64,000 nucleotides of DNA, taken from assembly GCA_029204045.2 (NCBI GenBank), contig CM055071.1:22686525-22750524 (forward strand). Direction: 5' to 3'. Numbering within the stretch: the first letter of the stretch is position 1; the number at the start of each line of letters is the position of its first letter. The translations under genes were made by a program, and so were the position numbers. The notes beneath the pieces were generated by a model, which searched no databases, had not been told where the DNA came from, and saw only the letters and a list, made by a program, of their open reading frames with translations. This DNA comes from Tillandsia leiboldiana (Eukaryota > Streptophyta > Magnoliopsida > Poales > Bromeliaceae). Of the stretch, positions 10,891-20,762 are shown in pieces.

Positions 10891-12971
10891 TGTCACGCCC
10901 CGGGGTCGAAACTGCGACCCGGGCTCGCCAACAGATCCGCCACCTATGCTAAAACCCGTATAGGCGAAGCGTCTAACCTGCAAAAGATAGTACTATAGCT
11001 ACACAAATATCAGAGCTGAAATAAAATGCTGTACAATAAAACCCAATCACTGTACAACATGAAAAATAGTACAACATCCATCTCCTCAAATATAGATAAT
11101 CATCATACAATGTCCTCAGTACAGTATCTCTCAACTATAAAAGGAGATAAACTAAAACTATAGTACATCAGTCTCAACATCAGTCTCTCAAAATACAAAA
11201 GATCCCTCTCCAAATAAATAGTAAAAGCCAGCCAACAGCTACCAGGAATCTCCAACCAGGGGATACAGCTACACTCCTCGGGTGGTAAGGATCTAGCTCG
11301 TGACTCCCTCGTCTCGAACAACAACCGACAGATCAGCAACTCCCACAGAGGACTCTACAAAACAGGGGGAGAAAAAGAAAGGAAAAACAACAATGGAGGT
11401 GAGAACCACTAGTAAACCAGTAGCCTCCCCCTGTGGGTAAAGCCTCAAGCTCCGGCCTACCCACTAAGTCTACTAGAGGCAAGAAAAGGGCAAGTGGTGA
11501 AGCTGTAAATAGAACTACTGAGTAAAAGGGGAAACCACAACAAGTATGCCTCTAAATGCAATACCGAAGGAAATGATGGTATGAATGCATCAGAAAACAG
11601 TATCTGACCAAATAGACCCAATCTAGTGCCACCAGAAAAAACTGGTACTGCCTGCTCTGCTGTCGAACTCAAGAACTCAGTATGGTGCCCGGCGCTCGGC
11701 ACGGTGTAAAGCCTACTCCGGAGTGGCACTCGATGGGAGCGACACCCACACGAGTAAAGTATCTCTGTCATCAGTATCATAAATATCTCTGTCATCAGTA
11801 CCTCGATATAGCAGGACTGGATCAAGACTATGATCAAAGTGGGAAACTCCATTCACTGAAGAAACCCCGATCCCCAATCAGATTCAAAAGTACTCAAAAG
11901 TGGGAAACACCATCCACTAGAGAAAACTGATACCCAATCTGATGCAATAGTAAATATCCGGTCAACCGCCCAAAGTCCGCGGTCACCGCAATAACCCACA
12001 ACCCGCAATTGGGTAAAATAATCAGGATCCGGTCAGCCGCCTACTGTCCGCGATTGCCGCAATAACCCATAATCCAACATCAAGCACACCCTGTCACTGA
12101 CCCTCAGATCCTGGCCTGCCACGTGGCCCACTACACCGCTCTCCCGGGCCCCGCTGCGCCTGGCGCACCTGCGCCCGCCAGTGGCGGCGCGCCACGTGGT
12201 CCTGGCAACCCTGCACCGCGCACGTCGCGCGCCGTGCACCGCGCACGTCGCTCCTGCCCCGCCCGTACGGCCACCTGCCCCGCCGTACGGCCACCTGCCC
12301 CGGTCATCGACTCCACTCCTTGCGTGGACCGCGCGCACAACACCGAACCAATAACCATTTGCCACGTGTCCACCCGGTTCACCGTGCACCCGGGCCCAAG
12401 TTCCGTGGACCGCGCCTGCTGCGCCGGCCAACAGGAAAGCGCCACGTGGCCCGCTCCCGGCGCACGCCCTCCGCGGTGGACCGCGCACCTGCCCGCGCCC
12501 TCAGCGCCTGCCCGCGGCCGCTAGCCGCCTGCCCGAGCGCCTTCCGCCGCCTTCCGCCGCTGCCCGCCGCCGCCGGCGATCGCCGGAAACACTATTCCGG
12601 CGGTCAACAGTAAAAATCACTGTAGCAAGCTCCGAAAAATACAAGTAAATAACCCATCTTGACCGTTTTCGTGCGCTGAGTCCAAATCCGGCGTCCATTT
12701 TGCCAAATTCTAATCCTATAAATTGCCGGGGGGCTCCCGAAAAGGTATTTTTAATTCGAATTTCGCGCTGAGCCTAAATTTGACATCCATTCTGCGCGTA
12801 AACCTCTCTAAACATCCGACGGGGTCCCCTGATTATCCACGTGAGCAATTTTAAGCCCCGAGTCCATTACTTGTGTCCAAATTGGCGCACGAACACCGCC
12901 GACATGCCACGTAGGCTTCCAGAAGCTGCTGGTCACACTGTAGAAGCCCTGCAAAGATCCGGGTCACCACA
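10891..12971 (-). repeat. G2 5' LTR (2081 bp)
   Basis: This is the complete LTR, beginning TGTGGTGACCCGG (at 12971, minus strand) and ending GGGGCGTGACA (10891). It includes a short tandem repeat of GTACGGCCACCTGCCCC near 12261-12301 and a GC-rich stretch at 12130-12560. It gives the uninterrupted sequence across the G1 insertion site. Confidence 0.92.
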
Positions 12972-14304
12972 CAGTGCTTGGGATTGGTTGGCTCAGTGCC
13001 ACAGGATGTTTGACTGCAGAAAGAGAGGACTTTGATCTTCGGCAAGGTAGACAAGAGGAGGCTTGGTTGTTGAGACAGTTAGAGCACACAGGTTATAGCG
13101 ACAGTGTGAGAGGTGCTTACGGCGGCACCGGGACTCAAGGATATCTCTGTTGCCCACGAGATCCCGGGTGTGATTTCACCTGAGCTGTTGACGATGCCGC
13201 CGGTTAGGGAGAAAGAGATTGCGTTTGACGTGGTTCGGGGAACCGCGCCACCCTCGATAGCACCTCATTAGATATCGCCGGTAGAGCTGAAAGAGCTGAT
13301 GGCACAGTCGCAGGATCTGATGGATCGAGGGGTCTGTTTGACCTAGTGCCACGCCGTTGATACACGGCGGTGATGCCACGTCGTTGATACACGACTATGA
13401 GGGTTCTTTTATGGTTCGAGTGTAGATAGGTCCGGGTGGTATCTAGGACCTTTTGATGGAGTCATACTCCGGCAGTTATTGTATGGTGCGAGTACCTACC
13501 TGGAATCAGACAGCCGAGGACTTTGCCTAGATGGCGTTCAGGACACGGTAGGGCATCATGAGCTCACAGTGAGGCCATGTGGATTGATTAATGCCCTGCC
13601 ACTCTTATGATTTGAGGAATTGTGCTCCAGCTGTACTTGATTGGATTGGTAACAAGATCCTCCAGGGATATTTTGATTTACTCCCAGAGCGACTTGGAGT
13701 AAGAGGAGCACTCATGGATGTGCTACAATACCCGTGTGGATGAAACTATATGCCAAGTTATTGAGGTACAAGTTGTAGCTTCAGAAGCATACCTTCTTGG
13801 GGTCACTTTGTTCGAACCGTGGGGGCGGCGGTGGAAATCCGGCCAATATGGATACTAATTGGGAATTGGCCGAGATCGACAATTATTGTCGAGGTGAGGA
13901 GCTTCTTGGACTGGGCAGTGCTGGAAGAGCTTGGCGAACGGATGATGAGACTGCCACCAGCACCGATTTTAGCTTTGTTAGCGGTGGGAGATGGATTTGC
14001 GAGTTATAGTGATGCCTCCCATAGTGGTTGTGGAGTACCATGGGTGTATCTTCGGTCTACGCTTCATCAGTCCAACCCTATAAGTATTGGGGTAGGACGA
14101 ACCGCTGTTTTGTAGGCAGCTTGGATCCCATAGTTGAGCCTTTCAGTACGCCTATTATTTCCAGCTTTGATTGATATACCTGGGCGTAGGCCATACCTGC
14201 TTGTCTACCAGTTCTGGTTACTCAGCATTCCTGTTCTATACTATATGATAGATTAAGAGATCAACTTCAGCTTACAGTTTTTGCCATACAGCACCAGTTG
14301 AGAC
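12972..14304 (+). pseudogene. G3 pol remnant: protease end, RT, RNase H traces
   Basis: The first codons read VLGIGWLAQ, matching VLGMDWLTR after the protease in G5. Near 13240-13330 the RT start is visible in broken form (PPSIAPH, then PVELKELMAQSQDLMD). GLINALPL near 13580 corresponds to GLTNAPAAF, and ASYSDASHSGCG near 14000-14030 to the RNase H YSDASHSGLG. Frames change repeatedly and the FIDD active site is lost. The stretch near 13330-13500 (twice containing GTTGATACACG) departs from G5 but matches G2, pointing to a shared non-coding family. The piece ends at the CopA target duplication GAGAC (14300-14304). Confidence 0.72.
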
Positions 14305-14531
14305 TGTTACGGAATTTGAGTTGGCGTAGTTTCGTGAAAGTCTCAAGTCTTGAAGATTGAAGGTGAAGAAAGTTGGATCATTTAACTCAATCTCAAGAAA
14401 GAAGAATTCAAAAGGATCAGGTATGTTTAACTAAAGATTTTGTGTGATCCGAATACTTCTTGTAGAGTAGAAACACTTGGAAGAATCTTTCATTGCATAA
14501 AAATCAAAAACTGGACTTGGGACATGTTCAG

Positions 14532-14814
14532 GATCCGGATCAGGTTGATCGATCCGGATCCTGAAGGTGGTTCGTTCATACACCAGTTCAATCCGGATCG
14601 TAGCCTCTCTTGATCCGGATCCCGAACACTGGGTTTACCATCTTCCTTGAACAATGCGGATCAGGCTTCGCAATCCGGATCCCGAACGTTGATGTTTGGT
14701 GAACTGTATGAACGATCCGGATCAAGCACTTCGATCCGGATCCCGAACCTTCGTTTTTCTGGAATTGCCTGACTCGTTACGACGATCCGGATCACAGCTA
14801 ATCCGATCCGGATC
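14532..14814 (+). promoter_or_regulatory. TCCGGA palindrome dyad array in CopA U3
   Basis: There are five dyads, each made of two copies (some incomplete) of the perfect palindrome GATCCGGATC, about 9-12 bp apart and usually followed by CCGAAC. The dyads recur every 55-60 bp. Since each half is self-complementary, each dyad can also fold as a 10-bp hairpin. The array ends about 65 bp upstream of the TATA box. Palindrome arrays in this position are a known Sirevirus feature. The CCGG core is a CG and CHG methylation target. The third dyad has decayed here (ATGCGGATC) but is intact in the 3' LTR. Confidence 0.85.
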
Positions 14815-14880
14815 GCCGTCCGTAAAATTTCCAGAAATGTTAGGTTTTTGATTCTTATCTCCTTCCTAGGGTTTCTAACC

Positions 14881-14889
14881 TATAAATAG
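14881..14889 (+). promoter_or_regulatory. TATA box of CopA 5' LTR
   Basis: TATAAATAG lies in the context CTAACCTATAAATAGACC. The matching copy in the 3' LTR is at 36980-36988. The B LTRs have the same box at 44472 and 49518, and the C LTRs have TATAAGTAA at 40950 and 56703. RNA should start near 14910, upstream of the hairpin array. Confidence 0.75.
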
Positions 14890-15183
14890 ACCCTATGACT
14901 CTTTTTCTAGGGTTAATCCAAGGGAAGCCGATAATCCAGATAGCCGTCATTTTCATATATCATCTTATACGGCTCAAGATCCACATATAGAGAAGAAAGG
15001 AAATTATTAGAGAATACTCTATGTTTCTTCATCTATATTGATTAGTTTGATTCTAGGTTTTCATACTCACATCTTGAGTTGAATCAAACTAATGAATACT
15101 TAGATGGTATTTCCGATCTATCTTTGATCTAAGTATTCGGCGGATCATCACCACCAAAAACAACAATTTACCCCAAAAATCGG

Positions 15184-15366
15184 CGCGTGGATTCGCGTGT
15201 CCTTGTGGATTCAAGGTTCAACCGCTCTCGTGGATTCGGAGCGAGGCACGTTCGTGGATTCGAAGGGTGCTATTGGGTGAAGACCGTGGACTCGGTCGGA
15301 TGTCGTGGATTCGACGTTGGACGCCGTGGATTCGGCGTTGGGCGCAGATCGTGGATTCGAGAAGCG
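15184..15366 (+). other. Constant-loop hairpin array (TGGATT loops), CopA 5' LTR
   Basis: Eight consecutive potential hairpins share the loop TGGATT (once TGGACT) and the closing CG/CG, with different stems. Stems outside the loop: CGCG/CGCG (15184), CCTTG/CAAGG (15201), GCTC-T-CG/CGGAGC (15224), GCAC-G-TTCG/CGAA-GG-GTGC (15246), GACCG/CGGTC (15282), ATGTCG/CGACGT (15300, one wobble), ACGCCG/CGGCGT (15321) and CGC-AGA-TCG/CGA-GAA-GCG (15343). All lie downstream of the TATA box, so they should be present in the RNA. The 3' LTR copy spans 37283-37465. Confidence 0.8.
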
Positions 15367-15663
15367 TCGCGGAGCGAGCGAAGAAGATCCTCTAGGAGCG
15401 TATGGAAAAGGTTGAGTCGTAAGTGTGTACGGTAAATCACCTTGTACGTGTTTTAATTCTAGTGGATTTCTGCCGTGTAATCGGTCCCGTGGTTTTTTAC
15501 TCCGGTGATGGAGTTTTCCACGTAAAAATCTTGCGAGTTATTTTTATTTCCGCATTGGGTTTTTATCGCAACGATTTTTGAGTGTTTATACGTTTACACC
15601 TATTCACCCCCCTCTAGGTGTTTTTTCCCCTATTTAGATCCTTATTACATATAACCCAACAAG

Positions 15664-15675
15664 TGGTATCAGAGC
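15664..15675 (+). other. CopA primer binding site
   Basis: TGGTATCAGAGC starts two bases after the LTR end and is complementary to the 3' end of initiator-Met tRNA. Confidence 0.93.
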
Positions 15676-15924
15676 GGGAATAGGGTTGTAAACAATGGTT
15701 GAAGGTGGAAACATCAATCGACCCCCTTTCTTTGATGGAACAAATTATGCGTACTGGAAAGTACGGATGAAAGCCTTTTTAATTTCCATCGACGAAAGGG
15801 TGTGGCAATCAATTGAATTAGGATGGTCTAATCCAACTGAAATTATCTCTGATGTTCTCACCTTAAAACCTAGGTCGAAATGGACCAAGGAAGAGTTAGA
15901 TTCTTCTTCTTACAATGGCAAGGG

Positions 15925-17109
15925 TGTGAGGTCCCGGAATCCCCCGCGTAGGGTTGCTGGTTGTCGGGCAGCTTTCGGTCGCCGTTGGGGGTGTTGGTGC
16001 GCGTGTTGGGGGCCCAGAAATGGATTTGTGATGTAATTTGGGGTTTGCTTGCATCACTGGAGGCCTGCGTGGCTTGCGCGCAATTTGGACACAAGTGGTG
16101 GACCTCGGGCTTAAATTGAGACCCCGTGGGAGGTTGGAGGACCCGTCGGGTGTCTAGAAGTGATTTCGCGCGATTCAGATGTCAAAATTAGACTCCGGGT
16201 GAAGTCCGGATAAAAGTTTACCTCTCCGGTCGCCTTCGGGAATTTTTAGAGTTGGAATTTGGCAAATCGGACTTTAAAAATGGACCCGGCGCGAAAATCG
16301 GATCGAGTGGGCATTCGGCAAATTTTCGGATGAGAATTTGGAGAAATGGACATCGTTTTTGGATTCAGCACGCGAAATCGCTAGGAATGGACTATTTATT
16401 TGTTGGTTTTGGAGCCCGGTAGACGTGCGCGCTTTTCGTGGTGAAGCGGCACGCAAATCGAGGCGTCACGGCATGCAACCGAGGCCTGCGCGGCGCGGAC
16501 CCCGAGGAGGCCGCGTGTCAGAACGCGCGTGGGCGCGCTGGGAAGCGCACCCGCCTGCGCGGGGGCGCGTGTGGGTGGCCTTATCTCTAATCTGTCACGC
16601 CCCGGGGTCGAAACTGCGACCCGGGCTCACTAACAGATCCGCCATCTGTACGGAAACTGCCGTACAGACGAAGCGTCTAACCTGCAGAAAGAATCAACTA
16701 CAGAGATACAGTTGGTATCAGAGCCATTCACCAGCCGGAAATGTGAGATGAGTCTCGGCTGAGCCAGGGTTATATAGCGGGTAGAGTGTGGCTCCCCGGC
16801 TAATGACCGTTGTAGGTGGAGTGCAGCTCCCTACAAGGTCGGCTAAGGCTAGCGAGACGAGTCTCACATCGCCTGGTGCTTGTGAGTGTGCTTGAGCCTG
16901 ACGTGGACGTCAGGGCTTAAAGGGGGGAAGAATGTGACACCCCCGGAATTTGGATTAGTCCTCTATATAAATGATATAATAGGACTAAATCTCTAACCCG
17001 GCTATAGCATTTTGGATGGTAGCAAAATCCAAGAGGAACATGAGAGTTAAGCGTGCTAGAGCTAGAGTAGTTCTAGGATGGGTGACCCCCTGGGAAGTGG
17101 GGCGTCACA
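15925..17109 (+). mobile_element. Chimeric insertion: gypsy LTR start joined to Cassandra-like TRIM
   Basis: These 1185 bp are flanked by the direct repeat AAGGG (15920-15924 and 17110-17114) inside CopA gag, with TG...CA ends. Part 1 (15925 to about 16587) resembles a gypsy LTR start (TGTGAGGTCCCGG; GTTGGAATTTGGCAAATCGG as in the G3 LTR). Part 2 (about 16588-16706) is the reverse complement of a gypsy LTR end (TGTCACGCCCCGGGGTCG, as at 10891). Part 3 has a primer site TGGTATCAGAGC (16713-16724), a short interior, a purine tract AAAGGGGGGAAGAA and a 177-bp LTR (16933-17109) with 5S rRNA-like sequence, the hallmark of Cassandra TRIMs. The Cassandra 5' LTR is missing. Confidence 0.8.
17045..17098 (+). 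other. 5S rRNA-like segment in Cassandra-like LTR
   Basis: The stretch matches the 3' half of plant 5S rRNA, including AGTTAAGCGTGCT (A box region), GAGAGTAGT-like sequence (here TAGAGTAGT) and CTAGGATGGGTGACC (C box), then CCTGGGAAGT. The 5' half of 5S is absent, so this is not a 5S gene. It is the pol III promoter-like part carried by Cassandra LTRs. Confidence 0.85.
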
Positions 17110-18422
17110 AAGGGAATTAATGCTATTTTTAATGCCTTATCTCAAACTGAATTCTCTCGCGTCTCGGCATGTGAGACTGCGAAAGAAATCTGGGATGTTC
17201 TTCAGGTTACACATGAGGGAACTAACCTCGTGAAGATTCAGAAACTGCAAATGCTTACGAGCAAGTTTGACTCTATCTTGATGGCAGAAAATGAATCTTT
17301 CACGGACTACTATACACGATTGCAAGACATCGTAAACTCATGTGCTAACCTGGGAGAGAAGATTCCAGAATTTAAGATTGTAAGAAAGATCTTAAGAACT
17401 CTTCCTGAACGATTTCGCCCAAAGGTTACTGCCATTGAAACTATTAAACACCCGGACGAAATACGTGTAGAAGAATTAGTTGGTTCATTACAAACATATG
17501 AAACGACGTTTACTACTAACAATTCTTCTGGAAAGGCATCCACTTCTAAGTCTTCAGGTTATGCGTTGAAAACAACTAAGGAAGAAGAGGCGGATACATC
17601 CTCCTCAGACGATGACGAGAACCTTTCTATGGAGGAATTTGAGAAGCAGCTCGCTCTCTTGACAAGGAAGTTTCGCCGCAACTTTCGAAGCGGTAATTCA
17701 AGCAAATCTCCATCCTTTGGAAAGTCGATCAAAGGCAAGGGTACTTCAAGTTACAAGTCAAGAAAGCAAGAGAACTTCTCAAAGGATAAGAAAAGTTCAG
17801 AGGGACAACTACAATGCTTCAAATGTCGAGGCTACGGCCACATTGCAACGGAGTGTCCCAACAAGTATCCGGCAAAGAAGAAGGCGATGCAAGTCGTCAC
17901 TTGGGATGACAACTCAACGTCAAATGAGTCGTCTTCAAGTGATGAAGAAAAGAGCTCCACGGCATTCCACGCGTCCATATCTTCACCCTTCATGTGCTTT
18001 ATGGCAAGTACATCCGAGTCATTGTCCAACTCCACTGTTGAAAAGATTGCAACGGACAACGAATCGGATGATTCGGAAGGTGAAGATTTTGCTTTAGCCT
18101 ACCACATACTTTTGAGGGATTCAAAGAAAGTGGCTAAGCAAAACAAGAGTTTGAGAGGGAGATTGCATGATCTCGAAGAAGAAGCAAAAATGGCAACTTC
18201 TCTCTCAAACGCTCTTGAAGTGGAAAGGGAAAACCTGATAAAAGCAAATGTTTCCCATCAAGAGTCCAATGAGCAACTTGAGAAGGATCATACAAATCTG
18301 GTGGATAAAGCGAATCACTTCTCAAAGCTCTACAACGAGGCTCGACAGGATAACCTGGAAATGACAAAGACCATTTTCCAACTCAAGGATGACTTACAGC
18401 GATTCTTTCAGGAAGGAGTAAG

Positions 18423-18839
18423 TTGGATAGACTTCTAGGTCTTGGTCAATCAAATCGGTTCGGCCTTGGATACACTCAAACTGGAAACAGTCCAAGTTCG
18501 AGTGGGACAGTTTTTGTGCCTCAGTCGGTATCTCCTCCTCCGACACCGGAATTCAAGACAAACAACGACAACAAACCTACTTCATCCTCTTTGGGATCGT
18601 CAAGATCTAAGGTATGTTTTCATTGTGGTGTTTCAGGGTACATAAGAAGATATTGCAAGACGGGAGTCAAATGCTCACCTCAAACATCTCTTGCAATGAC
18701 TACCACAAAGGTGATTCCTCGGAAATCAATTCCAAATCAATTGAAAGAAAAGAACCCTGGTAGTTTACCGCGCAAGACGACTTCATCAAGGAGCAGCAAT
18801 CGTTTTAACAAGACGCTTTCACCTAGGCATTTAACTTAA
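18423..18839 (+). pseudogene. CopA gag C-terminal part, out of frame
   Basis: This continues Gag after the frameshift near 18405 (LLGLGQSNRFGLGY, compare MCGLGQTTKVGLGF in B). It carries the second zinc knuckle CFHCGVSGYIRRYC near 18620. A stop near 18837 separates it from the protease frame that starts with RKGEIFPCL. The region between the knuckle and protease is basic and serine-rich. Confidence 0.8.
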
Positions 18840-18872
18840 CGACCATTACCGACGCACTCCAAAAAGGCCTGG

Positions 18873-20762
18873 GTGCGCAAAGGTGAAATCTTTCCTTGTC
18901 TTGTTACCAATGTTTCCTTGCATGCATATGATAGTTCGCCTTGGTATCTGGATAGCGGTTGTTCCCGTCACATGACCGGTGACAAAAATAGTTTTCAAAA
19001 TCTTGAGAAAATCTCCGGTGGACTTGTTGTTTTCGGAGACGGTCGATCTTCCAAAATTGTTGGAAAAGGGACGGTAGCTATTCCAGATGGCCCGATTTTG
19101 AAAAACGTCTTATTTGTTGATGGCCTTAAGACTAACCTCATAAGCATAAGTCAACTTTGCGACAATGGTTTTTCAGTTAACTTTTCATCTGTTGAATGCG
19201 TTGTAACTGATAAGGACCATGTCTTCTTTTTAAAAGGGGTTAGATCTGAAAACAATTGCTATGTTGTTCCTAATAAAATTTCAGAAAAATGTAACCTAGT
19301 TTCTTTGAATAATGAAACACTTTGGCATGAAAGGCTAGGTCACATAAATTTTAAGGAACTTGTTAAAATTTCAAACAAGGACGTGGTCAAGGGGGTTCCA
19401 AAACTTTTATTTAAACAAAACATTGTGTGTGGAGGTTGCCAAAAGGGAAAACAGTCCAGAACTGCACACAAGAACTTGAACCACGTTGGTACAAAACGGC
19501 CTTTGGAACTTTTACACATGGATTTAATGGGGCCAACTCGTCAACCATCTTTGGGAGGTAAATGGTATATTTTCTTGATGATTGATGATTTCTCTCGGTT
19601 TTCTTGGGTAGCATTTTTAAAAGAGAAAGCTGATACTTTTGATTCTTTTCACGAGATTTGCCTTCGTATTATGATTGAAAAGAATGAAAAGATCATTCGT
19701 GTTAGAAGTGATAGAGGTGGAGAATTCATTAATTCTAAATTCATTGACTTTTGTACTTCAAACGGTATTAAGCATGAATTCTCTGCACCCTATACACCTC
19801 AACAGAATGGTGTTGTCGAGCGCAAAAACAGGGTTGTTCAAGAGATGGCGCGTGTGATGCTTCATAGCCGGAATTTACCGCTACTTTTTTGGGCTGAAGC
19901 TGTGAACACCGCTGTCTATGTCATTAATCGAGTGTTTTTGCGCCCGGGAACGTTAAATACACCATATGAACTATGGTGTGGTAGAAAACCCAACATCAAA
20001 TATTTTCGCATCTTCGGGAGTCGGTGTTACATTTTACGTGACCGTGAAAATCTTGGAAAGTTTGACTCACGAAGTGTCGAAGGGATTTTCTTGGGGTATT
20101 CTACTAATAGTAGAGCATATAGAGTATTTAACTTGGAATCTAAGACGATCGTAGAATCTATAAATGTTAAAGTAGATGAAGCTTTTCACTTTGCATCTGA
20201 AAAATCTACCCTCGATATTTCTCTAGATGATGATTCTCCTGCCGTTGCATCTTCTCAAAATAATACTTCCAATATTAATGATGCATCTAATGGTTCTTCA
20301 AGTTTATCTAATGTGCAGGAATCATCTCATATATCTCCGAGTACTCCGTTTCAACAAATGCTACGAATCTCCAAGGATCATCCGGAATCGAATATTATTG
20401 GAGATCCACAAGAAGGAGTTAGAACTCGGAGGCAGTTGGTTTGTGGATTCGCTTGCTACGTATCTCTAATCGAACCAAAGAACATAGATGAAGCTCTTCA
20501 GGATGACTACTGGATTAAAGCAATGCAGGAAGAGCTCCATCAATTTGAGCGAAACAAAGTCTGGGAATTAACGAAGCCTCCAAAGCAACATAATGTGATA
20601 GGTACCAAATGGATCTTCAAGAACAAGAAGGATGAGGATGGTACTATCATCAGGAACAAGGCACGATTAGTTGCTCAAGGCTACTCTCAAGTAGAAGGTA
20701 TAGACTTTGATGAAACATTCGCCCCTGTAGCTAGACTCGAGTCCATTCGTATACTGTTTGCT
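18873..20762 (+). pseudogene. CopA pol, first part: protease, integrase, start of RT
   Basis: One open frame, in copia order. The protease has DSGCSRHMTG at 18951. The pre-integrase zinc region includes HERLGHINF and CGGCQKGKQSR. The integrase core shows MDLMGPTRQP with DDFSRF, then SDRGGEF and YTPQQNGVVERKN. RT begins at about 20480 (DEALQDDYWIKAMQEEL; KARLVAQGYSQ; FAPVARLESIRILF). The frame is cut at 20762 by G5, whose duplication TTGCT occupies 20758-20762. Removing G5 restores the frame into 32214, so pol was open when G5 arrived. Protease processes the polyprotein, integrase inserts the cDNA and RT copies the RNA. Confidence 0.93.

Larger units (their letters stand above)
6852..12971 (-). 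mobile_element. G2: non-coding-like Ty3/gypsy element, minus strand
   Basis: Read on the minus strand, this is a 5' LTR (12971 to 10891), an initiator-Met primer site (10882-10871), a degenerate gag-pol-like interior, a purine tract (7461-7444) and a 3' LTR start (7443) cut off at 6852 by G1. The LTR begins TGTGGTGACCCGG and ends GGGGCGTGACA. It lies in G3, whose protease-RT remnant resumes at 12972. The expected 5-bp duplication on this side is CAGTG (12972-12976); its partner lies left of the window. The interior closely resembles that of G3. Confidence 0.88.
14305..15661 (+). repeat. CopA 5' LTR
   Basis: It begins TGTTACGGAATTTGAG and ends ATAACCCAACA, followed by the primer site. Order: leader, TCCGGA dyad array (14532-14814), TATA box (14881), a stretch with GATCAAAG-type repeats, a constant-loop hairpin array (15184-15366) and a T-rich end with CACCCCCCTCTAGGTG. 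Confidence 0.95.
15695..18438 (+). pseudogene. CopA gag, interrupted by a TRIM chimera
   Basis: The ATG at 15695 lies 19 bases after the primer site. The N-terminus (RPPFFDGTNYAYWKVRMKAF) is the usual copia Gag start. The frame runs to 15924, is split by the 15925-17109 insertion and resumes in frame at 17110 (KGINAIFNALSQTEFSR) with the Gag core up to about 17520. Then come an acidic serine-rich stretch, a zinc knuckle CFKCRGYGHIATEC near 17818 and a coiled-coil-like part near 18120-18400. The frame ends early at 18436-18438 after a frameshift close to 18405. The related B Gag continues here as KLDCMCGLGQ. Gag would bind RNA and form the particle. This copy is broken by the insertion and the frameshift. 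Confidence 0.88.

Noticed and set aside
14532..14814. CRISPR-like array of short palindromic repeats
   Set aside because: The repeats are 10 bp, come in unequal pairs with related spacers, and sit in the U3 of a plant LTR with no cas genes.
15187..15435. Arg/Gly-rich frame with repeated GFGVGRR-like units in the CopA LTR (also 37286 and 41257)
   Set aside because: It has no ATG start, the repeat spacing is not a multiple of three throughout, and the conserved property is base pairing around TGGATT, so an RNA element explains it better.
17045..17098. A 5S rRNA gene
   Set aside because: Only the 3' half is present, with mismatches, at the end of a Cassandra-like LTR. It is retrotransposon sequence.
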